Made by a program: the position numbers and the translations under genes. Below the pieces are notes generated by a model. That model had not been told where the DNA came from. It saw only the letters and a program-made list of their open reading frames with translations, and did not search any database. A DNA stretch of 64,000 bases from positions 124,001 to 188,000 of the forward strand of contig NZ_FWFV01000008.1 in the NCBI RefSeq assembly GCF_900172315.1, read 5' to 3'. The stretch is from Palleronia marisminoris (lineage in GTDB: Bacteria > Pseudomonadota > Alphaproteobacteria > Rhodobacterales > Rhodobacteraceae). Position 1 is the stretch's first letter; every line of letters begins with the position of its first letter. Below are positions 25,881 to 35,588 of the stretch, one piece after another.

Positions 25881-26585
25881 TCAGATCTCTGTGCGAGATC
25901 TGTAGGAGAAGTGTAGGACCCCTGCGACCGCAAGGACGCCCGCCGCGGCAACGGCTGCGAGGGCGGTGAGGGTCGTCAAATCGCCCCAGTTGCGGATTGC
26001 GACGCCGATGAAGGCCCAGGCGAGGGCGGCGGCGTAGGCGAGGCTTGGGCGGGCGCGCAGGGTCGCGAGACCCACGGCGAGGGCGAGGGCCAGTGCGACG
26101 AGGGCGGCGGTGGTGCCGCCGATCAGGCCGTAGCCGGCGGCGAGGAGGCCGAGGCTGACAGCGCTCGCCGCCGTGAGCCAGCCGGCATAGAGGCCGAGCG
26201 GGGTGGACAGTGCCCACGGGTCGGACGGGCCTGCGCGGCGCAGGGCGACGAGGGCGCCCGCCAGCATGATCAGGATCAGGAATGTCGCTCAGAGGGGCGA
26301 GGCCTTGGCGACGGGGATCCAGATGGCCCCGACGGCGAGGCTGAGTGCGAGGGGGGCGCGGGTTCGGGCCCAGTCGGGGTCATCGCCGCGGCGCAGGCCG
26401 ATGAGGCCGTGGGCGATCAGCGCCAGATAGATCAGCCCCCAGATCGAGAAGGCGTAGCCTTCGGGGGTGACGGGCGGGTCCTGTTGCGGGACGGGGAAGG
26501 CGTTCGGGTCGAACCCGCCGAAGCTGCCGGTCAGCAGCGGTGACGCGGCGAAGGCGAGGGCGAGGAGGGGGATGAGGTATCGCAT
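25881..26585 (-). pseudogene. TspO/tryptophan-rich-sensory-like membrane protein interrupted by an in-frame TGA
   Basis: The frame from ATG 26585 reads MRYLIPLLALAFAASPLLTG and on to PVAKASPL, then meets TGA at 26289-26291 (codon 99). It continues in the same frame as ATFLILIMLAGALVALRR to a natural end. Together the 234 codons make a normal-length multi-helix protein of this family, with PPVTPEGYAFSIWGLIYL as the recognisable motif. Relatives, as I recall them, carry Trp at the interrupted position, so TGG to TGA is the simplest change. Alternatives are two separately translated halves (an ATG at 26267 exists), readthrough, or a sequencing error. Confidence 0.75.
25882..25902. terminator. 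Perfect hairpin between der and the convergent TspO-like gene
   Basis: CAGATCTC (25882-25889) and GAGATCTG (25895-25902) form an 8-bp stem with a 5-nt loop, 17 nt past the der stop and overlapping the end of the opposing gene. There is no U run, so it may be a Rho-assisted or bidirectional terminator. Confidence 0.4.
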
Positions 26586-26729
26586 GGAGTGCGATGTGGG
26601 GCGGTTTGGGGGGAGGGGTAGGGTGAGACGGGCTAACAAGATGTGCGGCGAAATGGTTAGCGCCGGTTGCCTGCTGACTGTAATTGGATTTATTTGACAT
26701 ATAGTGTGGCAGGGCGAGGGGAGAGGCGT

Positions 26730-27548
26730 ATGTCAAAGAAATTCGATAAATTTACCGCTGAGCTAGATGATCTGATAAAACAGGGTGACAGCCTCCATAT
26801 GGCGATCCAATACGACTGCTTGCCAGATGAATTTCGCGAGAAGGCATGTGAGAATCTTGGCGAGCAAGGGGCGGAGACTTTTATAAAAGGCCTTCCCGAC
26901 TTCAAGGAGGAATATCAAGCTTGGTATTCAGAAGCGCAAGCGGTCATCAAGCAGGTCTTCCCGGAAAGACTGTCCGACTTTCGAAATTATTTTGAATTTC
27001 CGCGGGTGCGAAAGGATATTACGTTCCAAAACTATATGATCAAGGATTACTTGCAGGGGCTTAGTATAACCAGGGGTTCCGCTTGGGAAAAGCAGGTCAT
27101 AGCGGATGGCTCTGCTGCCATTCCTGAGTTCAGACAGCAATTATCTATTGTCAAAGCTGCTCGAGAAAAGCTGACGAGTTCTTTGTTGAACTTAAAGCTG
27201 ATATTGCAGGCACATCTTTTTGATTCCGAAATTTCAGGCGCACGTTCTCTTGCAAAAAACGGTTTCCTTCGAGCTGCGGGGGCGATCTGCGGCGTGATTA
27301 TCGAAAAACACTTGCATCAAACGCTGGAGAGCCACTCGGTATCTTCTCGAAAGAAGCATCCGGGTATCTCTGATCTCAATCAAGTGCTGAAAGACAATGA
27401 TGTCATCGACGTTCCGCAATGGCGCTTCATTCAGCACTTGGCCGATATTCGTAACTTGTGTGACCACGCGAAGGGACGAGAGCCCAAAGCTGAGGAAATC
27501 GACGACCTACTTTCGGGCGTGGAGAAGGTGCTCAAAACGGTCTTCTAA
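26730..27548 (+). CDS. Accessory protein with C-terminal HEPN-type Rx4H motif (AT-rich island)
   Basis: Protein of 272 residues with no signal peptide or membrane helix. The N-terminal part (1-60) is acidic and helical. The middle contains ITFQNYMIKDYLQGLSITRG (98-117). The C-terminal part (about 170-272) has the helical pattern GFLRAAGAICGVIIEKHLHQ, then RNLCDH at 241-246. That is the Rx4H motif of HEPN domains, many of which are metal-independent RNases in toxin-antitoxin and defence systems. I believe the family is widespread among accessory genes but lacks an assigned role. GC in two sampled 60-nt lines is 47%, far below the neighbours. GAGGGGAGAGG precedes the ATG. No antitoxin partner is visible. 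Confidence 0.8.
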   Translation: MSKKFDKFTAELDDLIKQGDSLHMAIQYDCLPDEFREKACENLGEQGAETFIKGLPDFKEEYQAWYSEAQAVIKQVFPERLSDFRNYFEFPRVRKDITFQNYMIKDYLQGLSITRGSAWEKQVIADGSAAIPEFRQQLSIVKAAREKLTSSLLNLKLILQAHLFDSEISGARSLAKNGFLRAAGAICGVIIEKHLHQTLESHSVSSRKKHPGISDLNQVLKDNDVIDVPQWRFIQHLADIRNLCDHAKGREPKAEEIDDLLSGVEKVLKTVF

Positions 27549-27569
27549 TTCTTTGGTCTCGCGAGTGGC

Positions 27570-28838
27570 CTACGAAGTTGCCAGCACTTCCACGCCCCCC
27601 ATATACCCCCGCAGCACCTCCGGCACGACGACGGAACCGTCGGGCTGCTGGCCGTTCTCCATCACCGCGATCAGGGCGCGGCCGACGGCTACTCCGCTGC
27701 CGTTCAGGGTGTGGACGAATTGGGGTTTGCCTCCGTCCGAGGGCTTGAAGCGGGCGTTCATGCGGCGGGCCTGGAAGTCCCAGCAGTTCGAGACCGAGCT
27801 GATCTCGCGGTAGCGGTTCTGGCCCGGCAGCCAGACCTCGATGTCGAAGGTGCGGCGGGCGCCGAAGCCGGTGTCGCCGGTGCACAGCTTGATCGTGCGG
27901 TAGGGCAGGCCCAGCGCCTCGAGGATGCCCTCGGCGCAGGCAAGCATCCGGAGTTGCTCGTCGTCGGAGGTGTCGGGGTGGGTGATCGAGACCATCTCGA
28001 CCTTCTCGAACTGGTGCTGGCGGAGCATGCCGGCGGTGTCCTTGCCGGCGCTTCCGGCCTCGGACCGGAAGCACAGGGTGTGGGCGGTGAAGCGTTTCGG
28101 CAGGTCGGATTCGGAGAGGGTCTCGCCCGCGACGATGTTGGTCAGGGGCACCTCGGAGGTAGGGATCAGCCACCAGCCGTTGGTGGTCTGGTAGCTGTCC
28201 TCGGCGAATTTCGGAAGCTGGCCGGTGCCGCGCATCGCCTCGTCCTTGACGAGGACGGGGGGGATGACCTCGGTCAGGCCGTTCTGGTCGACATGGGTGT
28301 CGAGCATGAACTGCGCCAGCGCCCTGTGGAGGCGGGCGATCTGGCCGCGGATGAGGGCAAAGCGCGAGCCGGAGAGGCGGGCGGCGGTCTCGAAGTCGAT
28401 GTCGGCGGTGAGGTCGTAGTGTTCCTTGGCGTTCGCGATGGGGGTGGGGTCGCCGTGGCGCTTGATCTCGACGTTGTCATCCTCGGAGGTGCCTTCGGGG
28501 ACGTCGGGGGCCATGGTGTTGGGCAGGGTCATGAGCTGGGCGATCAGCTCGGCGTCCTTTTCGCGGGCGGCCTGTTCCTGGTCGGCGACCTCGGCCTTCT
28601 TCTGGGCGACCTCGGCGCGGAGGCGTTCGAAGGCGGCGTCGTCGCCGCTGGCCTTGGCCTGGCCGACCTGCTTGGAGGCCGCGTTCTGCTGGGCCTTGGC
28701 GGTCTCGGACGCGTGGATGGCGGCGCGGCGGGCCTCGTCCAGGGCGAGAAGGGGGGCGGAGGCGTTCGAGATCCCGCGCAGGGCCATGGCGGCGTCGAAG
28801 GCCTCGGGATTGTCGCGGATCGTGCGGATGTCGTGCAT
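27570..28838 (-). CDS. serS: Seryl-tRNA synthetase
   Basis: Class II aminoacyl-tRNA synthetase of 422 residues charging tRNA-Ser. The N-terminal coiled-coil arm (about 25-105) has the expected Ala/Lys/Glu-rich repeats. Motif 2 is [21 protein letters not shown], read in part, with TSEVPLTN upstream for serine binding. Motif 3 is [18 protein letters not shown]. The ATG at 28838 starts [15 protein letters not shown], a canonical SerRS N-terminus. The gene converges with the HEPN-motif gene, leaving only 21 nt between stops, and is divergent from rnd. Confidence 0.97.
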   Translation of the reverse strand: MHDIRTIRDNPEAFDAAMALRGISNASAPLLALDEARRAAIHASETAKAQQNAASKQVGQAKASGDDAAFERLRAEVAQKKAEVADQEQAAREKDAELIAQLMTLPNTMAPDVPEGTSEDDNVEIKRHGDPTPIANAKEHYDLTADIDFETAARLSGSRFALIRGQIARLHRALAQFMLDTHVDQNGLTEVIPPVLVKDEAMRGTGQLPKFAEDSYQTTNGWWLIPTSEVPLTNIVAGETLSESDLPKRFTAHTLCFRSEAGSAGKDTAGMLRQHQFEKVEMVSITHPDTSDDEQLRMLACAEGILEALGLPYRTIKLCTGDTGFGARRTFDIEVWLPGQNRYREISSVSNCWDFQARRMNARFKPSDGGKPQFVHTLNGSGVAVGRALIAVMENGQQPDGSVVVPEVLRGYMGGVEVLATS

Positions 28839-28958
28839 GGGGCCCCTCGTGTGCTTTGGGTCGGGTATGGCGCAGATGCGGGCGGGGGTGAAGAGGGCGG
28901 TCTTTTCTTCCGGGGGCGCGGGGCCTATCAGGGCCGGGTCAGCCTTGCGGAGGTCCGT

Positions 28959-30116
28959 TTGATCACGATTACCGACACCCCGTCCCTTGCGGCGTATTGC
29001 GATGCCGCACGCGGCGCTCCTTACGTCACCGTCGATACCGAGTTCCTGCGCGAGCGGACCTATTATTCGAAGCTGTGCCTGATCCAGCTTGCGATCCCGG
29101 GCGAGGGGGATGACGGGGCCGTGCTGGTCGATCCGCTGGCGGGGGACCTGTCGCTGGAGCCGCTCTACGCGCTGTTCCGGGACGAGAGCGTGGTGAAGGT
29201 GTTCCACGCCGCGCGGCAGGACCTGGAGATCTTCTGGCACGACGGCAACGTGATTCCGGCTCCGCTGTTCGACACGCAGGTGGCGGCGATGGTCTGCGGG
29301 TTCGGTGAGCAGGTGGGCTACGAGACGCTGGTGCGCAAGATCGCCAAGGCGCAGATCGACAAGTCCTCGCGCTTCACCGACTGGTCGCGGCGGCCGCTGA
29401 CCGAGGCGCAGAAGGTCTATGCGCTGGCCGACGTGACGCATCTGCGCGACGTCTACGAATACCTGGCGGCCGAGCTGGAAAAGACCGGGCGCACGGCGTG
29501 GGTCGAGGAAGAGCTGGGCGTGCTGATGGACCCGGCGACCTACGTGGTGCACCCCGAGGACGCGTGGAAGCGGGTCAAGACGCGCACCAACACGGGCAAG
29601 TTCCTGGCGATCGTGAAGGAGCTCGCCGCCTTCCGCGAGGGATATGCTCAGGCGCGCAACGTGCCGCGCAGCCGGGTGTACAAGGACGATGCGCTGGTCG
29701 AGCTGGCCTCGACGAAGCCGCAATCCGAGAAGGACCTCGGCAACTCGCGGCTGCTGCTGCGCGAGGCCCGCAAGGGCGAGATCGCGGAAGGAATCCTCAT
29801 GGCCGTGAAGCGGGGGCTCGAGGCCGATCCCAAGACCCATCCCGAGACGGATCGCGGGCGGGACCAGCTACAGGTGAACCCCGCACTGGCCGATCTGCTG
29901 CGCGTGCTTCTGAAGGCGAAGTCCGAGAGTGCGGGCGTCGCGCAGAAGCTGATCGCGACCTCGGCCGAGCTGGACCAGATCGCCGCCGGCGAGCGCGACG
30001 TCCCGGCGCTGAACGGATGGCGCAACGTGGTCTTCGGGCGCGACGCGCTCCGGCTGATCGACGGCGAGGTCGGGCTTCGGGCCGATGGCCGCGACGTCGT
30101 CGTCTTCGAGATCTGA
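28959..30116 (+). CDS. rnd: Ribonuclease D
   Basis: 3'-5' exoribonuclease of 385 residues that trims tRNA and other RNA 3' ends. The TTG start with GGAGG 8 nt upstream gives [18 protein letters not shown] exonuclease residues are seen in [36 protein letters not shown] and [13 protein letters not shown] domains follow from about residue 205, with the first ending near [13 protein letters not shown]. Because there is no in-frame ATG near this point and the family N-terminus begins here, TTG is the likely initiation codon. Confidence 0.95.
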   Translation: MITITDTPSLAAYCDAARGAPYVTVDTEFLRERTYYSKLCLIQLAIPGEGDDGAVLVDPLAGDLSLEPLYALFRDESVVKVFHAARQDLEIFWHDGNVIPAPLFDTQVAAMVCGFGEQVGYETLVRKIAKAQIDKSSRFTDWSRRPLTEAQKVYALADVTHLRDVYEYLAAELEKTGRTAWVEEELGVLMDPATYVVHPEDAWKRVKTRTNTGKFLAIVKELAAFREGYAQARNVPRSRVYKDDALVELASTKPQSEKDLGNSRLLLREARKGEIAEGILMAVKRGLEADPKTHPETDRGRDQLQVNPALADLLRVLLKAKSESAGVAQKLIATSAELDQIAAGERDVPALNGWRNVVFGRDALRLIDGEVGLRADGRDVVVFEI

Positions 30117-30135
30117 CGGCGCGCCACGCCGCCCC

Positions 30136-30180
30136 TTCATCCTGCCGGAAATACTCCGGGGTCCGGGGCAGAGCCCCGGC
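30136..30180. repeat. Dispersed intergenic stem-loop element (copy A)
   Basis: The leader TTCATCCTGCCGGAAATACT runs on to a 7-bp hairpin, CCGGGGC (30163-30169), loop AGA, GCCCCGG (30173-30179). A closely similar element lies at 40884-40926. It starts 20 nt after the rnd stop and precedes argS. It could act as a terminator or processing site. I have a memory of similar sequences downstream of many Rhodobacterales genes, which is unverified. Confidence 0.7.
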
Positions 30181-30263
30181 CGTATCCCGGTTGGGCGTGT
30201 CGGACTGCGTTGACGCCCCACGGGGGCGGGTTTAGACCGCGCACGTTCACCCTGGAGGCCCCC

Positions 30264-31979
30264 ATGAACCTTTTCGCCGATATGCGCGCCAACGTCATCT
30301 CTGCCTTGGACGAGATGGTCCGCGCGGGCGATCTGCCCGAGGGGCTGTCCTTCGACAACGTGACGGTCGAACCTCCGCGCGATGCGGCGCATGGGGACAT
30401 GGCGACCAACGCCGCGATGGTGCTGGCCAAGCCCGCCGGCGCCAAGCCGCGCGACATCGCCGAGAAGCTCTCGGCCCGGCTGGGGGCGCTGGACAGCGTC
30501 GAGAGCGCCAGCGTCGCGGGGCCGGGGTTCCTGAACCTGCGGCTGTCGGGCGCGCTGTGGTCCGACGTGGTGCTTCGTGCGCAAGAGGTCGGCTTCGGGA
30601 CGTCCAAGCTGGGCGAGGGCAGCCGGGTGAACGTCGAATACGTCTCGGCCAATCCCACGGGCCCCCTGCATGTGGGGCACACGCGAGGTGCGGTGTTCGG
30701 TGACGCGCTATGCAACCTGCTGGCCTTCGCGGGCTTCGACGTGACGCGGGAATACTACATCAACGACGGCGGCGCGCAGGTCGATGTCCTCGCGCGCTCG
30801 GTCTACCTGCGGTACCTCGAGGCGCACGGGCAGGAGGTCGAGTTCGCGGACGGCACCTATCCGGGCGACTACCTCGTCGCCGTGGGCGAGGCGCTGAAGG
30901 GCGAGGTGGGCGACGCCTATGTCGACGAGCCCGAGGAGGTCTGGCTCGAAGAGGTGCGGGCCTTCGCGACCAAGGCGATGATGGCGCTGATCGAGGCGGA
31001 TCTGGCGTCGCTTGGCGTGAAGATGGACAGCTTCTTCAGCGAGAAGTCACTCTATGGCACAGGCCGGATCGAGGATGCGCTGAAGGCGCTGGATTCCCGG
31101 GGCCTGATCTACAAGGGCACGCTCGAACCGCCCAAGGGCAAGCTGCCCGAGGATTGGGAGCCGCGCGAGCAGACGCTGTTCAAGTCCACCGATCATGGCG
31201 ACGATGTCGACCGCCCGGTGATGAAATCGGACGGCGCCTGGACCTATTTCGCGCCCGACATCGCCTATCACTGGGACAAGATCGGGCGTGGCTACGACCA
31301 GTTGATCGACGTCTTCGGCGCCGACCACGGCGGCTATGTCAAGCGGATGAAGGCCGCGGTTTCCGCGCTGTCGGACGGGCGGGTGCCGCTGGACGTCAAG
31401 CTGTGCCAGTTGGTGAAGCTTTACGAGAACGGGCAGCCCTTCAAGATGTCGAAGCGGGCGGGCACCTTCGTGACCCTGCGGGACGTGGTCGATCGGGTCG
31501 GGCCGGACGTGGTGCGGTTCCTGATGCTGACGCGCAAGAACGATGCCCCGCTGGATTTCGATTTCGCCAAGGCGGTCGAGGAAAGCCGCGAGAACCCGGT
31601 GTGGTACGTGCAGTACACCCACGCCCGGATCCGGTCGGTGATGCGCAAGGCCGACGCCATGGGCGCTGTCCCCGGCGCGCCGCGCCTGACCGACCCGGCC
31701 GAGATCGCCGTGGCGCAGAAGCTGGCCGAATGGCCGCGCCTCGTGGAGATTGCGGCGACAGGGCACGAGCCCCACCGAATCGCTTTTTACCTGGGCGAGC
31801 TGGCGCAGGTATTCAACTCGCTCTGGAACAAGGGGGATGACGATCACTCCCTGCGGTTCCTGCAGGATAGTGACCCTGAGGTGACAGCGGGCAAGATTTC
31901 TCTGCCGCTGGCCGTTTCCGTTGTGATTGCGGCCGGCCTTGGTATTCTAGGCGTGACGCCCGTCGAAGAGATGCGCTGA
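30264..31979 (+). CDS. argS: Arginyl-tRNA synthetase
   Basis: Class I synthetase of 571 residues. It has the N-terminal additional domain (1-110), the HIGH variant HVGH in [20 protein letters not shown], read in part, and the KMSKR-type loop [13 protein letters not shown]. The DALR anticodon-binding domain runs from about residue 450 ([12 protein letters not shown]) to the C-terminus. GGAGG lies 6 nt before the ATG. It heads a rightward run with the SPOR protein, nagZ, scpA and scpB, an order common in this bacterial group. Confidence 0.97.
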   Translation: MNLFADMRANVISALDEMVRAGDLPEGLSFDNVTVEPPRDAAHGDMATNAAMVLAKPAGAKPRDIAEKLSARLGALDSVESASVAGPGFLNLRLSGALWSDVVLRAQEVGFGTSKLGEGSRVNVEYVSANPTGPLHVGHTRGAVFGDALCNLLAFAGFDVTREYYINDGGAQVDVLARSVYLRYLEAHGQEVEFADGTYPGDYLVAVGEALKGEVGDAYVDEPEEVWLEEVRAFATKAMMALIEADLASLGVKMDSFFSEKSLYGTGRIEDALKALDSRGLIYKGTLEPPKGKLPEDWEPREQTLFKSTDHGDDVDRPVMKSDGAWTYFAPDIAYHWDKIGRGYDQLIDVFGADHGGYVKRMKAAVSALSDGRVPLDVKLCQLVKLYENGQPFKMSKRAGTFVTLRDVVDRVGPDVVRFLMLTRKNDAPLDFDFAKAVEESRENPVWYVQYTHARIRSVMRKADAMGAVPGAPRLTDPAEIAVAQKLAEWPRLVEIAATGHEPHRIAFYLGELAQVFNSLWNKGDDDHSLRFLQDSDPEVTAGKISLPLAVSVVIAAGLGILGVTPVEEMR

Positions 31980-32055
31980 CAACGCGCACGTTGCGGGCGA
32001 CCGAGGCAGAAAAAGGACGCGGTGCCCGATATGCGGTGCCGCGGCGCGAGGCAGT

Positions 32056-33018
32056 ATGACGGATTACGTGTATGACGAGCCGGCAGAGCTCGAGCTTCCC
32101 GAGGGTCGTGGGGCCAAGGCGCAGAGGCTCGTCAATGCGGCCGGGGCCATGGTGTCGCTGGGCCTCGTCGCGGGCATGTGCGTCTGGGGCTACCAGCTCC
32201 TGGTGCGCGACGTCAGCGGCGTGCCGGTGATCGAGGCGCTGGAAGGCGCCTTCCGCGTGGCGCCCGAGGACCCAGGCGGGATGACCGCGCCGCACCAGGG
32301 CCTGCAGGTGAACGAGATTGCTGCCGTGGGTTCCGCCTCGGGTCCGGTGGACCAGGTGCGGCTGGCGCCCGGAGCGGAGCCGCTGAGTGACGAGGATCGC
32401 GCGTGGGGCGAGCTGCTCGAGACACCTGCCGAAGAGGCGGAAGACGTGCTGGTCGACGCGGGTGAGGGTGCCGTGACGACCGAGATGGCGCTGCTGGATG
32501 AGGCCGGCACGCCTTCGCCGACGATGGGGTCCAACGATGACGAGGCCGCCGCCGAGGTGATCGAGGACCGGCCGGAAGATGCCGACCCGGTGGAACTGGC
32601 CATCGCCGAGGCTCTGGCCGGGCCGGACGTGAACGAGACGGACTCGCTGCGGCCTCAACTGCGGCCCGAGGGGGTGCCGGCCATGCAGATCGCCTCGGTC
32701 GAGCCGGTCCGCGCCACGATGACCATGGCGACCTCCAATCAAGAGGTCGATCTCGCGAATCTGCCCAAGGGGACGCGGCTGGTGCAGCTTGGTGCCTTCG
32801 CGAGCCCCGAGGTGGCGCGCGGCGAATGGGACAAGCTGACCGGGCGCTTCGGCGAGTTCTTCGGAGACAAGCGGATGGTGGTGCAGGAGGCGATCTCGGG
32901 CGGGAAGACCTTCTTCCGCCTGCGGGCCGAAGGGTTCGAGGATCTGGCCGATGCGCGGCGCTTCTGCTCGGCGCTGACGGCACAACGGGCCGACTGCATC
33001 CCGGTGGAGGTGCGGTGA
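32056..33018 (+). CDS. SPOR-domain inner-membrane protein
   Basis: Bitopic protein of 320 residues. It has a cytoplasmic N-terminus (1-26), one membrane helix (about 27-50, including MVSLGLVAGMCVWGYQLL) and an acidic low-complexity periplasmic linker (55-235). A C-terminal SPOR domain (about 240-320) begins TRLVQLGAFASPEVARGEW. SPOR domains bind peptidoglycan strands lacking stem peptides at division sites, which fits the following nagZ gene. Its stop is embedded in the GTGA start of nagZ. Confidence 0.9.
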   Translation: MTDYVYDEPAELELPEGRGAKAQRLVNAAGAMVSLGLVAGMCVWGYQLLVRDVSGVPVIEALEGAFRVAPEDPGGMTAPHQGLQVNEIAAVGSASGPVDQVRLAPGAEPLSDEDRAWGELLETPAEEAEDVLVDAGEGAVTTEMALLDEAGTPSPTMGSNDDEAAAEVIEDRPEDADPVELAIAEALAGPDVNETDSLRPQLRPEGVPAMQIASVEPVRATMTMATSNQEVDLANLPKGTRLVQLGAFASPEVARGEWDKLTGRFGEFFGDKRMVVQEAISGGKTFFRLRAEGFEDLADARRFCSALTAQRADCIPVEVR

Positions 33019-34007
33019 GACGCGCCTGCATCCTCGGCTGCGCGGGCGAGACGCTTTCCCGCAGGGAAGCAGCCTTCTTTCGCGAGGCCGATCCGTGGGG
33101 GTTCATCCTGTTCGGTCGGAACGTGCGCGACCCCGAGCAGGTGCTGGCGCTGACGGATAGCCTGCGCGAGACGGTCGGCTGGCATGCCCCGATTCTCGTC
33201 GACCAGGAGGGTGGCCGGGTCCAGCGCCTGCGCGCCCCTCACTGGCGCCGCTGGGCGCCGCCGCTCGAGCACATGTCCCGCGCCAAGGACCCGATCGGTG
33301 CGATGTGGCTTCGCGCGCGGCTGATGGCCCACGAGCTCCATGCGGTGGGGATCGACGTGAACTGCGCGCCGACCGCCGACGTCGCCCGCCCCGAAACGCA
33401 CCATTTCCTTCGCAACCGCTGCTACGGCACGGATCCCGAAACGGTGACCAAGGCCGCGCGTGCCACGGCCGAGGGGCTTATGGCGGGCGGCGTCCTGCCG
33501 GTGATGAAACACATGCCCGGCCACGGGCGGGCGCAGGATGACAGCCATCATGACCTGCCGATCGTGACTGCGGGGAAGGCGGCGTTGGAAGAGGATTTCG
33601 CCCCGTTCCGCGCGCTGAACGACCTGCCCATGGGGATGACGGCGCATATTGAGTATACGGCGCTGGGGGATCGCCCGGCGACGCAGGATCCGGCCCTGAT
33701 CTGGCTCATCCGGGAAGAGATCGGCTTCGACGGGCTGTTGATGACCGACGACATCTCGATGGAGGCTCTGGGTGGCACGGTGGCCGAGCGCGCCTCGCTG
33801 TCGATCGAGGCAGGGTGCGATGTGGTCCTGCATTGCAACGGCGACATGCCCGAGATGGTGGGCTGTGTGCAGGCGGCCGGTGAGCTGACCCAGGCCGCCG
33901 CGCGTCGTGCCGAAGCCGCGCTGGAGCGTCGGCACCTACCGGAACTGGCTGATCCCGAGGCGCTGGCCTTCGAGCTGAGCGAGCTGGACGGCAACCTGCA
34001 TGGCTGA
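33015..34007 (+). CDS. nagZ: Beta-N-acetylhexosaminidase NagZ (GH3)
   Basis: Cytosolic peptidoglycan-recycling glycosidase of 330 residues removing GlcNAc from 1,6-anhydro-muropeptides. The GTG start overlaps the SPOR gene stop and is preceded by GGTGGAGG. Motifs are FILFGRNVRDPEQV, PILVDQEGGRVQRL, NCAPTADVAR and KHMPGHGRAQDDSHHDLP (flexible catalytic loop with the His/Asp pair). The nucleophile Asp lies in LLMTDDISMEAL. It overlaps scpA by eight bases. Confidence 0.95.
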   Translation: MRRACILGCAGETLSRREAAFFREADPWGFILFGRNVRDPEQVLALTDSLRETVGWHAPILVDQEGGRVQRLRAPHWRRWAPPLEHMSRAKDPIGAMWLRARLMAHELHAVGIDVNCAPTADVARPETHHFLRNRCYGTDPETVTKAARATAEGLMAGGVLPVMKHMPGHGRAQDDSHHDLPIVTAGKAALEEDFAPFRALNDLPMGMTAHIEYTALGDRPATQDPALIWLIREEIGFDGLLMTDDISMEALGGTVAERASLSIEAGCDVVLHCNGDMPEMVGCVQAAGELTQAAARRAEAALERRHLPELADPEALAFELSELDGNLHG

Positions 34008-34779
34008 GGTCCAAAGCCTTTCGGCCCACGTGGCCGAGCGGGTCGCGGCCGAGGCGCTGGTGGTCGATGTGGACGGGTTCGAAGGGCCGCTGGACCTGCT
34101 GCTGACGCTGTCGCGCACTCAGAAGGTGGACCTGCGCAAGATCAGCGTGCTGGACCTGGCGCGGCAATACCTCGCCTTCGTCGAGCGCGCCAAGGAACTG
34201 CGGATCGAACTGGCGGCCGATTACCTCGTGATGGCGGCGTGGCTGGCCTTTCTGAAGTCCCGCCTGCTGCTGCCCCCCGATCCCGAGGAAGAGGGGGCCT
34301 CGGGCGAGGAACTGGCGGCGCACCTGGCGTTCCAGCTGGAGCGGCTGGAGGCGATGCGCGAGGCGGCAGCCAAGCTGATGGCGCGGGACCAGAAGGGCCG
34401 CGACTTCTTCGCGCGCGGCATCCCCGAGACGGTCGAGCGGGTGCGCCACGTCCGCTATTCCGCGACGCTGATGGAGCTGATGCAGGCCTATGCGCGGGTG
34501 CGCACAAAGGACGAATTCCGCCCCTTCGTGATGGACCGCGACCGGGTGATGACGATGGAGCAGGCGCTGGTCCGGCTGCGTGACCTGATCGGATTCGCGG
34601 GCGACTGGATCGACCTTGCCAGCTGGATGCCCGAGGGGTGGACGGTGGATCCGGTCAAGCGACGCTCGGCCACCGCAAGCCATTTCGCCGCCTCGCTGGA
34701 GCTGGTGAAGGCGGGGCGACTGGAGATCCGGCAGGGCGAGACCTTCGCCCCGATAGAGGTGCGCCGCCGCGATGGCTGA
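34000..34779 (+). CDS. scpA: Segregation and condensation protein A
   Basis: Kleisin subunit (259 residues) of the SMC-ScpAB chromosome-organising complex. The N-terminal SMC-neck-binding region is marked by VDGFEGPLDLLLTLSRTQKVDL, read in part. The middle is helical and acidic, and the C-terminal winged helix (about 190-255) binds the SMC head. It overlaps nagZ by eight bases and scpB by eight bases, so it is translationally coupled on both sides. Confidence 0.95.
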   Translation: MAEVQSLSAHVAERVAAEALVVDVDGFEGPLDLLLTLSRTQKVDLRKISVLDLARQYLAFVERAKELRIELAADYLVMAAWLAFLKSRLLLPPDPEEEGASGEELAAHLAFQLERLEAMREAAAKLMARDQKGRDFFARGIPETVERVRHVRYSATLMELMQAYARVRTKDEFRPFVMDRDRVMTMEQALVRLRDLIGFAGDWIDLASWMPEGWTVDPVKRRSATASHFAASLELVKAGRLEIRQGETFAPIEVRRRDG

Positions 34780-35386
34780 GGAACAACCGCTTTTCGACGC
34801 GCCTCCGCTGGCCGAGCAGGAGCGGATGGTCGAGGCGATCCTGTTCGCCTCTGCCGCGCCCGTGTCTGTCGCCGATCTGAACGCGCGGCTGCCCCATGGG
34901 TGCGACGCGGCGATGGCATTGGGCGCGCTGCGGGCGCGGTACGAGGGGCGGGGGGTGCATCTTGTCCGCGTGGGCGAGGAATGGGCGATGCGCACGGCGC
35001 CGGACCTTGGCTTCCTGATGAGCCGCGAGACGGTCGAGACGCGCAAGCTGTCCCGTGCCGCGATCGAGACGCTGGCGATCGTCGCCTATCACCAGCCCTG
35101 CACCCGCGCCGAGATCGAGGAGATCCGGGGCGTGGCGGTGTCGCGCGGGACGCTGGACCAGTTGCTGGAGATGGAGTGGATCCGTTTCGGCAGGCGGCGC
35201 GACACCCCGGGGCGGCCAGTCACGTTCGTCGTGACGCAGGAGTTCCTGGATCATTTCGGGCTGGAGAACGCGCGCGACCTGCCGGGGCTGAAGGATCTGC
35301 GCGCGGCGGGTCTGCTGGAGTCGCGGCCTTTGCCGGACGCGCCCGAGGCAGATGACGACCAGGACGACATGTTCGAGGACGAGTGA
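34772..35386 (+). CDS. scpB: Segregation and condensation protein B
   Basis: Accessory protein (204 residues) of the SMC complex, with tandem winged-helix domains (about 12-95 and 100-165). The family motif LSRAAIETLAIVAYHQPCTRAEIEEIRG, seen at about 92-119, and VSRGTLDQLLEMEWIRFGRRRDTPGRP are diagnostic; only parts are quoted as signatures. An acidic tail ends the protein. The following 66-codon gene begins two bases after its stop. Confidence 0.95.
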   Translation: MAEEQPLFDAPPLAEQERMVEAILFASAAPVSVADLNARLPHGCDAAMALGALRARYEGRGVHLVRVGEEWAMRTAPDLGFLMSRETVETRKLSRAAIETLAIVAYHQPCTRAEIEEIRGVAVSRGTLDQLLEMEWIRFGRRRDTPGRPVTFVVTQEFLDHFGLENARDLPGLKDLRAAGLLESRPLPDAPEADDDQDDMFEDE

Positions 35387-35387
35387 T

Positions 35388-35588
35388 ATGATCAACATGG
35401 TGGTGCGCATGGTCATGCGCCGACTCATCAACCGGGGCGTCAGCGCGGGGATCGACCGCGCGTTCGGCTCGGCCAAGGACCCAAGGCAGATGACCGTCGA
35501 AGAGCGTCGCCGGCACGAACAGGTGCAGGCGAACGCCCGGCGGTCGAAGAAGGCGCTGCGCGTGGTGCGCCGGTTCGGCCGCTTCTAG
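35388..35588 (+). CDS. Small conserved-looking basic protein, 66 aa
   Basis: It begins MINMVVRMVMRRLINRGVSA and is strongly basic (many Arg/Lys), with a short amphipathic N-terminus and a helical charged middle (MTVEERRRHEQVQANARRSK). The ATG is two bases after the scpB stop, and the stop shares a CTAG with the convergent alpha-glucosidase gene. Such small genes after scpB are common in Rhodobacterales in my recollection. No function is known; a nucleic-acid or membrane-surface role is conceivable but unsupported. Confidence 0.65.
   Translation: MINMVVRMVMRRLINRGVSAGIDRAFGSAKDPRQMTVEERRRHEQVQANARRSKKALRVVRRFGRF

Noticed and set aside
26289-26291. Selenocysteine or programmed readthrough at the TspO-like TGA
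   Set aside because: No SECIS-like hairpin is evident immediately after the codon, and relatives are recalled to have Trp there. A nonsense mutation is simpler.
26690-26705. TTGACATATAGT before the HEPN-motif gene as a promoter
   Set aside because: TTGACA and TATAGT are directly adjacent with no 16-18 nt spacer, so they cannot form one standard promoter together.
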